Made by a program: the position numbers and the translations under genes. DNA of 64,000 nucleotides from Chloroflexota bacterium. GTDB taxonomy: Bacteria > Chloroflexota > Anaerolineae > Anaerolineales > Villigracilaceae. Positions 1 to 7,987 of the stretch are shown here, piece after piece. Each line of letters opens with the position of its first letter. Position 1 is the stretch's first letter. The notes below the pieces were generated by a model, which saw nothing but the letters and a program-made list of their open reading frames with translations, made no database searches and was not told the origin of the DNA. The DNA lies in NCBI GenBank assembly GCA_016234485.1, contig JACRBL010000036.1:124001-188000 (forward strand), read 5' to 3'.

Positions 1-1
1 C

Positions 2-1327
2 ACCTGCCGCGTCGGGCGCGCCGTCTACGGGACGATTGACATCATCGAAGACATCGTCAACTCGGGCAAGTCGCTTCTCATCCTCGGACGCCCTGGCGTG
101 GGCAAGACCACCCTCCTGCGCGAAGCCGCCCGCATCCTGGCCGAGACCCGACGCGTCGTCATCGTGGACACCTCGAACGAGATCGGCGGCGACGGCGACG
201 TGCCGCATCCCGCGGTCGGCAAGGCGCGCCGCATGCAAGTCAAAGTCCCCACGCTTCAACATGAAGTGATGATCGAAGCCGTCGAGAACCACAACCCCGA
301 AGCCATCGTCATTGACGAGATCGGCCGCGAACTCGAAGCGCAGGCCGCCCGCACCATCGCCGAGCGCGGCGTCCAACTGATCGGCACGGCGCATGGCATC
401 ACGCTCGACAACCTGCTCCTCAACCCGACCCTCTCCGACCTCGTCGGCGGCATCGAAGCGGTGACCCTCTCCGACGAGGAAGCGCGTCGCCGCGGGACGC
501 AGAAGACGGTGCTCGAACGACGCGCCCCTCCCACCTTCGATGTCCTCGTCGAGATCCAGACGCGCGACCGTTTCGCCGTCCACACCGACATCATGGGCTC
601 GGTGGACGCGCTCCTGCGCGGCTTCCCGCTTCCGCCCGAAATTCGGACGCGCGACGAAGAAGGGAAGATCAAGATCGAGAGGGCCGCGCCCGCCGTCGGG
701 TCGAAACTGGATGCGAAGGAGACGACGAAGAAACCCTCGCCTCCGCGCGGACGTCTGGCGGGCGCGGCCTCCGAGGAGCCGAGTCCGGCCTCCGCGCCCG
801 CGCCCCGTCCCGCCAATGACGCGGCCGCGCCGTCCGTCCCCGCCGCGCTGGGAGTGAAGACCGTCCGCATCTATCCGTATGGCGTGGCGCGCAACCGACT
901 GCAACAAGCCGCCAAACGATTCGGCGTGCCTGCCATCATCGTCCGTGACGCGGACGAGGCCGACGCGCTCGTGACCCTGCGCGCGTATTACCGCGACCGC
1001 CAGGCCACCATCATGGACGCGGAAGCGCGCGGCATGCCCATCTACGTTTTGCGCGCCAACACCATCGCGCAGGTGGATCAATTCATGGGCGACCTGTTCA
1101 ACCTGCCTTCGGAGGGCGCGGCCGCCCGAAGCAGTGAGCTCGACAACGTCCGCGACCAGACGCAGGCCGCTATCGCCTCGGTGCTAAACGGCGAACGCTG
1201 GGTGGACTTGCCGCCTGGCCCCTCGCTGGTGCGTCGCCTGCAACACGAAATGGCGCGCAACGCGGAGTTGGTGAGTCACTCGTATGGTAAAGAGCCGCGC
1301 AGGCATGTGCGGATTTTTCGCGAGTAG
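2..1327 (+). CDS. AAA-type ATPase with C-terminal R3H domain (5' partial)
   Basis: The frame is open from the first bases of the window, so the start lies upstream; 441 residues are visible. A Walker A motif (GRPGVGKTT) sits at residues 29-37, followed by a Walker B-like stretch ([14 protein letters not shown]). This part resembles SpoIIIAA and PilT-like secretion ATPases. A Pro/Ala-rich linker follows, then a domain of unknown type. The C-terminus ([29 protein letters not shown]) fits an R3H single-stranded nucleic-acid-binding domain. The same architecture is known from the ycf45-type proteins of cyanobacteria, plastids and Chloroflexi, whose function is unsettled. It converges on the metal-importer operon. 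The family call is firm; the role is open. Confidence 0.85.
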   Translation, partial: TCRVGRAVYGTIDIIEDIVNSGKSLLILGRPGVGKTTLLREAARILAETRRVVIVDTSNEIGGDGDVPHPAVGKARRMQVKVPTLQHEVMIEAVENHNPEAIVIDEIGRELEAQAARTIAERGVQLIGTAHGITLDNLLLNPTLSDLVGGIEAVTLSDEEARRRGTQKTVLERRAPPTFDVLVEIQTRDRFAVHTDIMGSVDALLRGFPLPPEIRTRDEEGKIKIERAAPAVGSKLDAKETTKKPSPPRGRLAGAASEEPSPASAPAPRPANDAAAPSVPAALGVKTVRIYPYGVARNRLQQAAKRFGVPAIIVRDADEADALVTLRAYYRDRQATIMDAEARGMPIYVLRANTIAQVDQFMGDLFNLPSEGAAARSSELDNVRDQTQAAIASVLNGERWVDLPPGPSLVRRLQHEMARNAELVSHSYGKEPRRHVRIFRE

Positions 1328-1353
1328 CGCGGTTAGCGATTTGCTTTTAGCAG

Positions 1354-1383
1354 TTAGCGGTCAGCGATTGGGCTGGCCGCTAA
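1354..1383. terminator. Hairpin between convergent genes, built of TTAGCG words
   Basis: Arms TTAGCGG (1354-1360) and CCGCTAA (1377-1383) can pair. Upstream, between the stop codon at 1327 and the hairpin, the related words TTAGCGAT and GTTAGCGG recur. There is no clear T-run. It lies between two convergent genes and may end both transcripts; this is inferred from position and shape only. Confidence 0.45.
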
Positions 1384-1399
1384 TTGTTTAACGGGAGTT

Positions 1400-2239
1400 T
1401 TACTTTCTAAATATCCCCTGCCTTGGATTGAATAAAAAGACAACAATAAACACCGCCGTCGCGGTCAACACGATGGCCGCGCCGGAGGCGATGTTGAGAT
1501 AGTAACTGAGATACAACCCAACGACGGACGAGGCCGCGCCGATGGACGCGGCGATGATCATCATCATCCACAGGCGGCGCGTGAGCAGGGACGCGGTCGC
1601 GGCGGGCGTGACCAGCATCGCCACCATCAGCGCCACGCCGACCATCTGCATCGAGACCGCCACGGTGACGGCGATCAGCACGAGCAAAAGGTTGTTGAGC
1701 AGGCTGACGGGCATCCGCAAGGTGGCAGCCAGCACGGGGTCGAATGAGAGCGTGAGAAATTCCTTGTAAAAGATGATGACAAGCAGAATGACAATCCCAC
1801 CGAAGATGGCGGTCAGGATCAGGTCGCTATTCGAGATGCCCAGCACATCGCCAAAGAGGAAGTGACTCAAGTCAACAGCGTAATCGTCCACGGTGGAGAT
1901 GATGACAATGCCGAGGGCGAACATCCCTGCGAAGATAATTCCAATGGATGTGTCTTCCTTGATGCGGGCATTCTTGCTGATGGCGCCAATGCCGAGCGAT
2001 GCCAACACAGCCGTTCCCAATGCCCACCAGAAGAGCGGGTCGCGAGCGCCGTTGTTGACCATGTATCCAAGCGCCACGCCAGGCAACACCGTATGGGCCA
2101 GCGCGTCGCCAAAGAATGCCATCCCGCGCAAGACCACATAGGTTCCGATCACGGCACAAACGATGCCAACGAGGATGCCCGCGGCCAGCGCTCGCAACAT
2201 GAAGTCATAGGAGAGGGGTTCGAGAAGCCAATCAAGCAT
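1400..2239 (-). CDS. Zinc/manganese-type ABC transporter permease (ABC-3 family)
   Basis: A 279-residue protein made almost wholly of hydrophobic helices. It has the ABC-3 family pattern seen in ZnuB, MntB and TroC, with GMAFFGDALAHTVLPG near residue 50 as the coupling region and a conserved glycine-rich helix end. It would form the membrane channel of a divalent-metal importer with the ATPase and lipoprotein encoded just upstream. The start chosen is ATG 2239 (MLDWLLEP), which overlaps the ATPase stop by 8 bases, a normal sign of translational coupling. A longer reading to 2269 lies wholly inside the ATPase gene. Whether the metal is Zn, Mn or Fe cannot be told from the sequence. Confidence 0.9.
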   Translation of the reverse strand: MLDWLLEPLSYDFMLRALAAGILVGIVCAVIGTYVVLRGMAFFGDALAHTVLPGVALGYMVNNGARDPLFWWALGTAVLASLGIGAISKNARIKEDTSIGIIFAGMFALGIVIISTVDDYAVDLSHFLFGDVLGISNSDLILTAIFGGIVILLVIIFYKEFLTLSFDPVLAATLRMPVSLLNNLLLVLIAVTVAVSMQMVGVALMVAMLVTPAATASLLTRRLWMMMIIAASIGAASSVVGLYLSYYLNIASGAAIVLTATAVFIVVFLFNPRQGIFRK

Positions 2240-3044
2240 GATCGTGTTCTTCCTCTCCACAACAGGCATCGTCCAGCGTCATCAAATTGCCGTTCGCATC
2301 CAGCAGACGCATTCGATTTCCGTAGGCTTGCATGAGAGTTTCTGGTTTCAGAACCTCTTTCGATTCGCCAAAGCCGAGCAGTTTGTGATTCAACAGCATG
2401 ACCCGGTCGAAATATTTTTCAGCCTGATCGAGATCGTGCGTGGCGACCATCACGGTGACATTTTGCTTTTGGAGTTTATCGAGCAGATTAAGGATGCCCT
2501 CCTGCGCGGGGATGTCGAGGCCGGTCAACGGCTCGTCCATCAACATCAGTTCGGCTTGCTGGGCGAGGGAGCGGGCGATGAACATGCGTTGTTGCTGTCC
2601 GCCCGATAGTTCGCTGATCTGACGTTTCGCCAAGTCGCGGATTTCCACCGTATCCAGCGCGTCATGGACGTGACTCCAATCGCGTTTGGTCGGCCAGCGG
2701 AAGGCGCCCATCACGGCGGAACGTCCCATCATCACCACGTCCGCCACGTTGACGGGGAAATTCCAGTCCACGTGCGCGCGTTGAGGGACGTAGCCAATGC
2801 AGACGTGCGATGTCGGTCGCGAGCCGGAGACGGTCACTGTGCCTGAGGTCGGCGCCAGCACGCCCGCGACCACTTTGAAGAGTGTGCTCTTCCCCGCGCC
2901 GTTGGGACCGACGACCGCCACGCGTTCGCCCGCGTGCAGGTGAAAGGTGACATCCTCGAGCGCGAATTGTCCATCATAGCGCATGGACAAATTTTGCACA
3001 TCGAGGATGGGTTGGTTGGTTTGGTGGTGGGTGTGTGGGTACAT
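2232..3044 (-). CDS. Zinc/manganese-type ABC transporter ATP-binding protein
   Basis: A 270-residue ABC ATPase. Walker A is GPNGAGKST, the signature is LSGGQQQR and Walker B is LMLMDEP, followed by an H-loop in ATHDLD. Both ends are unusual: the N-terminus reads MYPHTHHQTNQ and the C-terminus CCGEEEHDHA, so His/Cys-rich tails flank the domain and could bind the transported metal. ATG 3044 is preferred because AGGAA lies 8 bases upstream. An upstream ATG at 3065 has no ribosome site and falls inside the inverted repeat described separately. It follows the binding-protein gene after a 112-base gap and overlaps the permease gene. Confidence 0.9.
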   Translation of the reverse strand: MYPHTHHQTNQPILDVQNLSMRYDGQFALEDVTFHLHAGERVAVVGPNGAGKSTLFKVVAGVLAPTSGTVTVSGSRPTSHVCIGYVPQRAHVDWNFPVNVADVVMMGRSAVMGAFRWPTKRDWSHVHDALDTVEIRDLAKRQISELSGGQQQRMFIARSLAQQAELMLMDEPLTGLDIPAQEGILNLLDKLQKQNVTVMVATHDLDQAEKYFDRVMLLNHKLLGFGESKEVLKPETLMQAYGNRMRLLDANGNLMTLDDACCGEEEHDHA

Positions 3045-3054
3045 GAATTCCTGC

Positions 3055-3150
3055 AAACCTGACATGTCTCATTGTGGGTGCATTTGTCAATCAACTCTGC
3101 GCGGACAGCGGCTCTCGCCTGCCCGCGCTCTGTGGAGACATGTCAGGTTT
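3055..3150. promoter_or_regulatory. Perfect 16-bp inverted repeat inside the metal-importer operon
   Basis: The arm AAACCTGACATGTCTC (3055-3070) recurs as its exact reverse complement at 3135-3150, 64 bases apart. Each arm contains the palindrome GACATGTC. The pair fills the gap between the binding-protein stop (3157) and the ribosome site of the ATPase gene. It could be two operator sites for a metal-dependent repressor controlling an internal promoter, or a long-range mRNA hairpin that sets the ratio of binding protein to ATPase. No T-run follows on the transcribed strand, so a simple terminator is unlikely. Confidence 0.6.
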
Positions 3151-3156
3151 TTTCGT

Positions 3157-4062
3157 TTACTTCAACGCTTCCACGATCAACGAAACATTGTACTTCATCA
3201 TCTCGATGTACGTTGCGGCGGGCGCGCCGTCGGTGAGCGATTCGAGATGCAGGTCGGCGATCACCTTCGCGCCCGTTTCGGATGCGATCTGATTGGCGAG
3301 CGTGGCGCTTTCCACGTCGCCGAGGAAGATGGCGGGCGCGCCCGACGTTTTGATGGCGTCCACCGCGGCGGCGATCTCCTTCGCCGAAGCACTCGCGTCG
3401 GAGCTGAAACTGGTCAGGATGGTCTCCACGATGGCGAAGCCGTAGCGTTCCGCAAAATATCCCAGCGACTCGTGATTGGTGACCAGCAACCTGCGCTCGG
3501 CGGGAATCGACTCGACCTGCGCGCGGATCCACGCGTCGAGGTCTTTCAACTGGGCGATGTACGCGTCTGCGTTGGCGCGATAAGTCGCTTCGCCTGCAGG
3601 ATCGGCCTGGATCATTCCAGCGCGGATGTTTTCCACGTAGGCGATGACAAGGGTCGGATCGAGCCACATGTGCGGGTCGCCTGCGCCGTGTTCGTCGGCT
3701 TCGCGCGGCGTCAACCCATCCGTCGCGGTGATGACGATCCGCTCGCCGTCCGCGTTTTCGAGGATGGTCTCGAGGAAGTGTTCATATTCGAGTCCATTCT
3801 GGATGAGGACGTCGCTCTCGCTGACCTTCGCCACATCGGTGGGCGTGACCTGGTACGCGTGCGGGTCCGCGCCGACGGGGAGGATGGACTCCACTTGGGC
3901 GCGGTCGCCGACCACGTTGCGCGTCATGTCCGCGAGGAAGGTGGTCGTGGCGAGGACGCGTAAGCCGCCTCCCGCTTCGCGAAGACGCGGCCCGCACGAG
4001 GTCAGAAGCAGAGGCGGGATCGTCATCAGCAGGAGGAGGAGGATGCGGAAAAATTTTTTCAT
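3157..4062 (-). CDS. Metal ABC transporter substrate-binding lipoprotein (ZnuA/TroA family)
   Basis: A 301-residue cluster A-I binding protein. The N-terminus MKKFFRILLLLLMTIPP ends in a lipobox (LLTSC), so it is a membrane-tethered lipoprotein. Likely metal ligands are His in GADPHAYQ, His in GDPHMWLDP, His in NHESLGYF and an acidic residue near ADLHLESL, the usual three-His-plus-carboxylate set. There is no long His-rich loop of the kind typical of many ZnuA proteins. ATG 4062 has a GGAG site; a longer reading to 4101 would run through the terminator of the previous gene. It is the first gene of the importer operon (binding protein, ATPase, permease). Confidence 0.92.
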   Translation of the reverse strand: MKKFFRILLLLLMTIPPLLLTSCGPRLREAGGGLRVLATTTFLADMTRNVVGDRAQVESILPVGADPHAYQVTPTDVAKVSESDVLIQNGLEYEHFLETILENADGERIVITATDGLTPREADEHGAGDPHMWLDPTLVIAYVENIRAGMIQADPAGEATYRANADAYIAQLKDLDAWIRAQVESIPAERRLLVTNHESLGYFAERYGFAIVETILTSFSSDASASAKEIAAAVDAIKTSGAPAIFLGDVESATLANQIASETGAKVIADLHLESLTDGAPAATYIEMMKYNVSLIVEALK

Positions 4063-4084
4063 GGTTGGCTCCGAAATCAGCGGT

Positions 4085-4113
4085 AAAAAAGCCTGTCGCA
4101 TGGACAGGCTTTT
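4085..4113 (-). terminator. Rho-independent terminator after the HEAT-repeat gene
   Basis: Stem GCCTGTC/GACAGGC (4091-4097 with 4103-4109), a 5-base loop and six A on the plus strand (4085-4090), giving a U-run after the stem on the minus strand. It separates the HEAT-repeat gene from the metal-importer operon. Confidence 0.88.
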
Positions 4114-4137
4114 GCCGATGGTGATGTTGAAAGCGAG

Positions 4138-4692
4138 TTACATCGCGTCCAAGTCTGTGATGTCATCCGCTGTCAATTCCTTACGCAAAATGAAATACGC
4201 GCCTGTGAAATGCGCGTCGGCGTTGGTGACGAGCAGGCCGCCGCGCTTGGGGATGAAGTTGATCACCTCCCAGCCTTCGAGACCTACATCGTCGAGGGCG
4301 GGAATGTCCACGGGTTCGCCGTCAGCCGAGTCACCGAGCATTTCGCTGAGCGGCAGGAAGAGGCTTTTGTAAATGTAGACCTTGCGGCCTTTTTGGATGC
4401 GCCCGCGCGCGCCCACGATCTTTTCGGCGCGTTTGCGTTTTTCTTCGGCTTGCAGGTCTTCGATCTTTCGCTTGATCTCTGCATCGTCGAGAATCTCGCG
4501 GGCGTAATCGCGGACTTCGCGCGCATCGCTTTGTTCGGCGCTGTAGAGGAAATCCAGCCCGCCGCGTTCGCCGAGACGGACGAGACCCTCGGCGGCGTCG
4601 AGCTGGGTCATCCAATCTTCGTCGTTCTCCATCAAGTCGAAGAGCGTTTCGAGATCGCGCATGCGGATGAGTTCGTCAATTTGTGATGGCAT
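4138..4692 (-). CDS. HEAT-repeat-like protein, function unknown
   Basis: A 184-residue soluble protein. The first half (MPSQIDELIRMRDLETLFDL and WMTQLDAAEGLVRLGERGGL) reads like two or three helical HEAT-type repeats. A charged coiled-coil-like stretch follows (IKRKIEDLQAEEKRKRAEK). The C-terminal third, beginning about residue 100, looks like a compact beta domain (GWEVINFIPKRGGLLVTNAD). ATG 4692 has an AAAGGAA site; the longer reading starts inside a repeat element. It stands alone and ends in a clear terminator. No enzymatic motif is visible. Confidence 0.7.
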   Translation of the reverse strand: MPSQIDELIRMRDLETLFDLMENDEDWMTQLDAAEGLVRLGERGGLDFLYSAEQSDAREVRDYAREILDDAEIKRKIEDLQAEEKRKRAEKIVGARGRIQKGRKVYIYKSLFLPLSEMLGDSADGEPVDIPALDDVGLEGWEVINFIPKRGGLLVTNADAHFTGAYFILRKELTADDITDLDAM

Positions 4693-4727
4693 GTTGTTTC
4701 CTTTTGTGAGATATGCTCCCGTACATC

Positions 4728-4857
4728 CGTCATTGCGAGGGCGTTCTTCCCGACACTTGCCCTGGTACGGCTTAAGCCGCACAGTGCCAGGGAGCAATCC
4801 CCTGCTTTGACGAGAGGAGATTGCTTCGTCGGGAAGTGCAGCCTCCTCGCAATGACG
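4728..4857. repeat. Interspersed inverted repeat, copy a, with inserted hairpin module
   Basis: Begins CGTCATTGCGAGGGCG and ends with the complement CCTCCTCGCAATGACG. The inner part carries TTGCTTCGTCGGGAAG on one side. An extra hairpin module, GCCCTGG...CCAGGG, sits near 4758-4792. It is one of ten full copies of the same family in this window. Confidence 0.9.
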
Positions 4858-4896
4858 GGTGCAAAGGTTGCCAGGAAAGTTGTTTTTTACAGACCC

Positions 4897-5307
4897 TTAA
4901 AACGATGCGACGGCCTGTTGCAGGTCGGTGTGCATTTCAAAGAAGGAGGAAAAGCCCACCACGTCCAGCACACTGCGAACTTCGGGCGGCACGTTGAGCA
5001 GTTTCACGTTTTGTTGCAGACCGCTGGCGCGTTCTTTTTCCAGCGAGCGGATGGCGTTCCAGCCCGCGTCGGCATTGGGGAGGGCCTCGCCGCGGAAGAG
5101 TTTGGCGATGGAATGAAGCGAGACGATGCCCGCGCTGGAGATGTAGGTCAATTTGGTCATGTCGAGGATGATGCGGCGCGCCCCGCCTGTGAACGCGGAT
5201 TGGGCTTCGTTGATCAATTTTTGAAAACTATTGGAATCCAATTTTCCGTCGAGGTGAATCACTGTAATCGGTTGTACGGCCTGTTCCGTGGAAATAGTTA
5301 TATTCAT
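4897..5307 (-). CDS. STAS-domain protein (anti-sigma-factor antagonist type)
   Basis: A 136-residue single STAS domain. The strand IRRIILDMTKLTYISSAGIV equivalent carries the serine doublet SSAG, where anti-sigma antagonists such as SpoIIAA and RsbV are phosphorylated. It is somewhat longer than the usual 100-115 residues because of a C-terminal extension (PPEVRSVLDVVGFSSFFEMH). A partner-switch kinase or sigma factor is not nearby. Ribosome site GAGGAG lies before ATG 5307. It is divergent from the next gene, so the two probably have back-to-back promoters. Confidence 0.88.
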   Translation of the reverse strand: MNITISTEQAVQPITVIHLDGKLDSNSFQKLINEAQSAFTGGARRIILDMTKLTYISSAGIVSLHSIAKLFRGEALPNADAGWNAIRSLEKERASGLQQNVKLLNVPPEVRSVLDVVGFSSFFEMHTDLQQAVASF

Positions 5308-5354
5308 GGCTGGTCTCCTCGCGGTGGATTATAAATGAAATCGGAGGCGGGCGC

Positions 5355-5360
5355 TATAAT
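5355..5360 (+). promoter_or_regulatory. Probable -10 box (TATAAT) for the gene at 5391
   Basis: A consensus TATAAT lies 31 bases before the ATG, with an AAAGGAGAG ribosome site between. No good -35 box is seen at 17 bases. Confidence 0.5.
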
Positions 5361-5390
5361 CTTCGTCGCCACCTTGCCAAAGGAGAGACC

Positions 5391-6137
5391 ATGAAAACCA
5401 TCGAGAACATCGTCCGCGAGATTCGCCGCGATCTCACCCCCGTCTTCGAGCAAAAATTACGCGCCTACCTTATGGATCAAGACAAGGACTGGCTGATCGA
5501 GCAAATCGTCCGCTTGACTTTGGACGCGCACAGTTTGCAGGAGATGGATCGCAAAGTGATGCAGGAAATGAAGATGCGCCAGCGCGAAGCGCGCATCGAA
5601 CGCGTGAAAGGATTAGGGATGGATATGGATAAACTGCGCGCCTTCACCGCTCAACACAAGGACACAGACCGCGTCGGACTCACCCGCGCGGGGCTGCTGT
5701 CTTCGGACGCGCCTCCCAAAGGGACGTTTCTCATCACATCCAGTCAGCGCTCCGAGGCGGGGAACGACCTGCTCGAACAGGCCAAAGACTATCTCTACGC
5801 GTTCCTCTTCGGCGACGAATCCACCAATGCGAAATTCAATCGCGTTCAGCAGGAATTGCTGACGGTCACGATCCCCGTCTTCAAAGTTTCCGCGCTGGAC
5901 TTTATGAAAGCCACCACCGAGTTGAGTGCGCACGGAACCTGGCAGGACCCCGAATCAGTCTCGAACGACATGCGCGCGGACAACACGTTGTTGCAAGTGG
6001 AGTATGGCGAAGTCGAAGGAGAAATGATTGGCGATGGAATCAAGACCGCCCTGAGCATCATCAACAATCTGGAAGTGAACGAGCAGATCCTTTACGCTCG
6101 CATGGAAAATATCGAGCAGAGTACGTTGATTTCTTAA
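5391..6137 (+). CDS. Uncharacterised helical protein
   Basis: A 248-residue soluble, highly charged protein that I do not recognise. The start has a strong site (AAAGGAGAGACC). The first 90 residues look like amphipathic helices (MKTIENIVREIRRDLTPVF; QEMDRKVMQEMKMRQREARI), and the rest contains SSQRSEAGNDLLEQAKDYLY and ISIINNLEVNEQIL-like helices. There is no signal peptide, membrane helix or catalytic motif. It is flanked by a divergent STAS gene and ends just before a hairpin shared with the convergent rhodanese gene, so it is probably monocistronic. Confidence 0.75.
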   Translation: MKTIENIVREIRRDLTPVFEQKLRAYLMDQDKDWLIEQIVRLTLDAHSLQEMDRKVMQEMKMRQREARIERVKGLGMDMDKLRAFTAQHKDTDRVGLTRAGLLSSDAPPKGTFLITSSQRSEAGNDLLEQAKDYLYAFLFGDESTNAKFNRVQQELLTVTIPVFKVSALDFMKATTELSAHGTWQDPESVSNDMRADNTLLQVEYGEVEGEMIGDGIKTALSIINNLEVNEQILYARMENIEQSTLIS

Positions 6138-6142
6138 AACCA

Positions 6143-6171
6143 TTGCCCCGGCAGTTGAACTGCTGGGGCAA
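6143..6171. terminator. Hairpin between convergent genes
   Basis: TTGCCCCGGCAGTT pairs with GAACTGCTGGGGCAA (6143-6171) with one mismatch. It starts five bases after the stop at 6137 and precedes the convergent rhodanese stop at 6183. The inner CAGCAGTT/AACTGCTG word recurs at 6692-6710 and 29072-29089. Confidence 0.65.
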
Positions 6172-6182
6172 CAATAAAAATT

Positions 6183-6647
6183 TTACGGCTCGATCGGGTA
6201 GCCTTTCGAGCGCCATTCGTTCAGGCCGCCGTCCATGCTGGTGACGTCGGTGAAGCCCGCTTGCAGGAGGATGTCGCGTCCCTGCTGGGAGCGGTTGCCC
6301 GAGCGGCAGACCACGACGACCGGTCGGTCACGCGACACCTCGTTCAGGCGTGAAGCAAGTTCGCCGAGGGAGATGAGAGTGGCGCCTGGGGCGTGAAATT
6401 CATTCCACTCCGAGAGCTCGCGCACGTCCAGGAAGAACGCGTCGCCTTGCTGATAGATGGCGTAGGCCTCGTCCACGCTGATATTGGATGCAAGCCCGTC
6501 CCCGCCGATTCCGCCTCCCGCGGACGCGACCAGGATGTAGATGACCAACGCGACGACCGCGAGGATGCCGATTTGAACGGCAGGTCGGCGCAGGAACGCG
6601 TTCGCGCTGGATTGGGTTGAGCGATTCGCTCGTTTATTTTTTGGCAT
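6183..6647 (-). CDS. Membrane-anchored rhodanese-like protein
   Basis: A 154-residue protein with one N-terminal membrane helix (VQIGILAVVALVIYILVASA, about residues 19-38) followed by a single rhodanese domain outside the membrane. The active-site loop is CRSGNRS, with the catalytic Cys and the Arg-rich cradle of thiosulfate sulfurtransferases. Preceding landmarks are FLDVRELSEWNEFHAPGA and SMDGGLNEW. ATG 6647 has a GGAGGG site. It probably handles persulfide sulfur at the cell surface, but the substrate is unknown. It lies downstream of the aminopeptidase gene, separated by a 27-bp inverted repeat. Confidence 0.88.
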   Translation of the reverse strand: MPKNKRANRSTQSSANAFLRRPAVQIGILAVVALVIYILVASAGGGIGGDGLASNISVDEAYAIYQQGDAFFLDVRELSEWNEFHAPGATLISLGELASRLNEVSRDRPVVVVCRSGNRSQQGRDILLQAGFTDVTSMDGGLNEWRSKGYPIEP

Positions 6648-6673
6648 GATGCCCTCCGACTGATGTGAAAATT

Positions 6674-6730
6674 GTTCATCCAGTCTGTTCACCCAGCAGT
6701 TAAACTGCTGGGTGAACAGACTGGATGAAC
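6674..6730. repeat. Perfect 27-bp inverted repeat with 3-base loop
   Basis: The arm 6674-6700 (starts GTTCATCCAGTCTG) is the exact reverse complement of 6704-6730. It lies between the aminopeptidase stop (6743) and the rhodanese start (6647), both on the minus strand. No U-run follows. The core CAGCAGTTAAACTGCTG belongs to a word seen in two other hairpins here. Confidence 0.85.
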
Positions 6731-6742
6731 AGGAACCGCCCA

Positions 6743-7987
6743 TTAGACGCTGAATGCCCACTCGCCCTTACGCATAACGGGTTCGGCGCGCCCGTCGTCG
6801 CTGATGCCGTCTATGTTCATTTCGCCCGAGCCGATCATAAAGTCCACGTGGATGAGGCTTTGGTTGCCGCCGACCGCCGCGAATTCCTCGTCGGTGAGTT
6901 CGAGGCCGCCGACGTAGTTGAACTTGTAGGCGCGCCCCAGCGCGAGGTGACAGGAGGCGTTCTCATCGTAGAGCGTGTTGTGGAACATCAGCCCCGACTT
7001 GGAGATGGGCGATGAGTTTGGCACGAGCGCGATCTCGCCGAGACGCGCCGCGCCCTCGTCGGTGGCGATCATCTTGCGGAGGACGGCCTCGCCCTTTTTG
7101 GCGTGCGCTTCCACGGCGCGTCCATTCTCGAAGCGGACGACCATGCCTTCGATCAGCGTACCGCCGTAGTTGAGCGTCTTCGTGGACGTGACGACTCCGT
7201 CGGCGCGGTTGCGATCGCCCATGGTGAAGGTTTCTTCGGTGGGGATGTTGGCGGTGAACTCGATTCCGTTCTTCGACATTTCGCGGGCGCTGGCCCATTT
7301 ATGCCCTTTCGGCAGGCCGAGCGTCAGGTCTGTGCCGGGGGCGGTGTATTTCAGGGCGGCGTATTGTTTCTGGCTGAGATATTTACTGCGCGTCAACAAA
7401 TTGCGGATGTGTTCCTGCCAGGCCGCGACGGGATCGTTCGCGTCCACGCGGCACATTTGGAAGATGGTCTTCCACAATTTGGCGATGGCTTTTTCCGTTT
7501 CCATTTTGGGGAAGATTCGTTTGGCCCAAACATCGCGCGAAGCTGCGATCACGCACCAGTTCATGCTGTTGCTCGTGCCATGCTTGAGGAAGGGAGCCAT
7601 CTCCTTCCAGATCGTGTTCTGGTAGATGCCCACCAGTTCGGGGTCCTGGCCCGCCAAAAGGTCCGGGTCGGCCGCGGAGATGGAGAGGATGGCGTCGCCG
7701 CGTTCGGCGTATTCGAGCGGGCCGAGTAATTTCCACTTGGGAAATTCGTTGAACGAGTCACGCGGGGCGTGGGCGAAGCGGATGCGGTCCATCTGCTCGT
7801 TGGCCCAAAACACGTCCACGAGACGCGCGCCCGCCTTGTAGGCCGACTCGGCGATGTGATGCACCAACGCTTCATGCTCGAATGACGCGCCGCGCACCAG
7901 CAAACGCTGGCCCGGCTGAAGGTTCACGCCAACGCGTACGGCTAATTCGGCGTATTTTTGGAGGTCTTTCTGGAATTTTGTCGCCAT
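6743..7987 (-). CDS. M29-family aminopeptidase
   Basis: A 414-residue metallo-aminopeptidase of family M29 (AmpS/AmpT/PepS type), near the family's usual 410. Landmarks are NIPTEETFTMGDRNRADGVV, EGMVVRFENGRAVEA, MFHNTLYDENASCHLALG and LIHVDFMIGS; the Glu and His residues in these blocks are the expected dinuclear metal ligands. It removes N-terminal residues from peptides in the cytoplasm. ATG 7987 (MATKFQKDLQKYAEL) is preceded by AAGGATT. Its first 45 bases overlap the end of the polysaccharide-deacetylase gene in another frame, so the two are probably co-transcribed and coupled. Confidence 0.93.
   Translation of the reverse strand: MATKFQKDLQKYAELAVRVGVNLQPGQRLLVRGASFEHEALVHHIAESAYKAGARLVDVFWANEQMDRIRFAHAPRDSFNEFPKWKLLGPLEYAERGDAILSISAADPDLLAGQDPELVGIYQNTIWKEMAPFLKHGTSNSMNWCVIAASRDVWAKRIFPKMETEKAIAKLWKTIFQMCRVDANDPVAAWQEHIRNLLTRSKYLSQKQYAALKYTAPGTDLTLGLPKGHKWASAREMSKNGIEFTANIPTEETFTMGDRNRADGVVTSTKTLNYGGTLIEGMVVRFENGRAVEAHAKKGEAVLRKMIATDEGAARLGEIALVPNSSPISKSGLMFHNTLYDENASCHLALGRAYKFNYVGGLELTDEEFAAVGGNQSLIHVDFMIGSGEMNIDGISDDGRAEPVMRKGEWAFSV

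Noticed and set aside
3056..3065. ATG 3065 as the ATPase start
   Set aside because: It lies in the inverted-repeat arm without a ribosome site, while ATG 3044 has AGGAA at a good distance.
4693..4896. Possible small RNA or tRNA gene in the 200-base gap
   Set aside because: The gap is explained by repeat copy a. No cloverleaf or conserved RNA shape was found.
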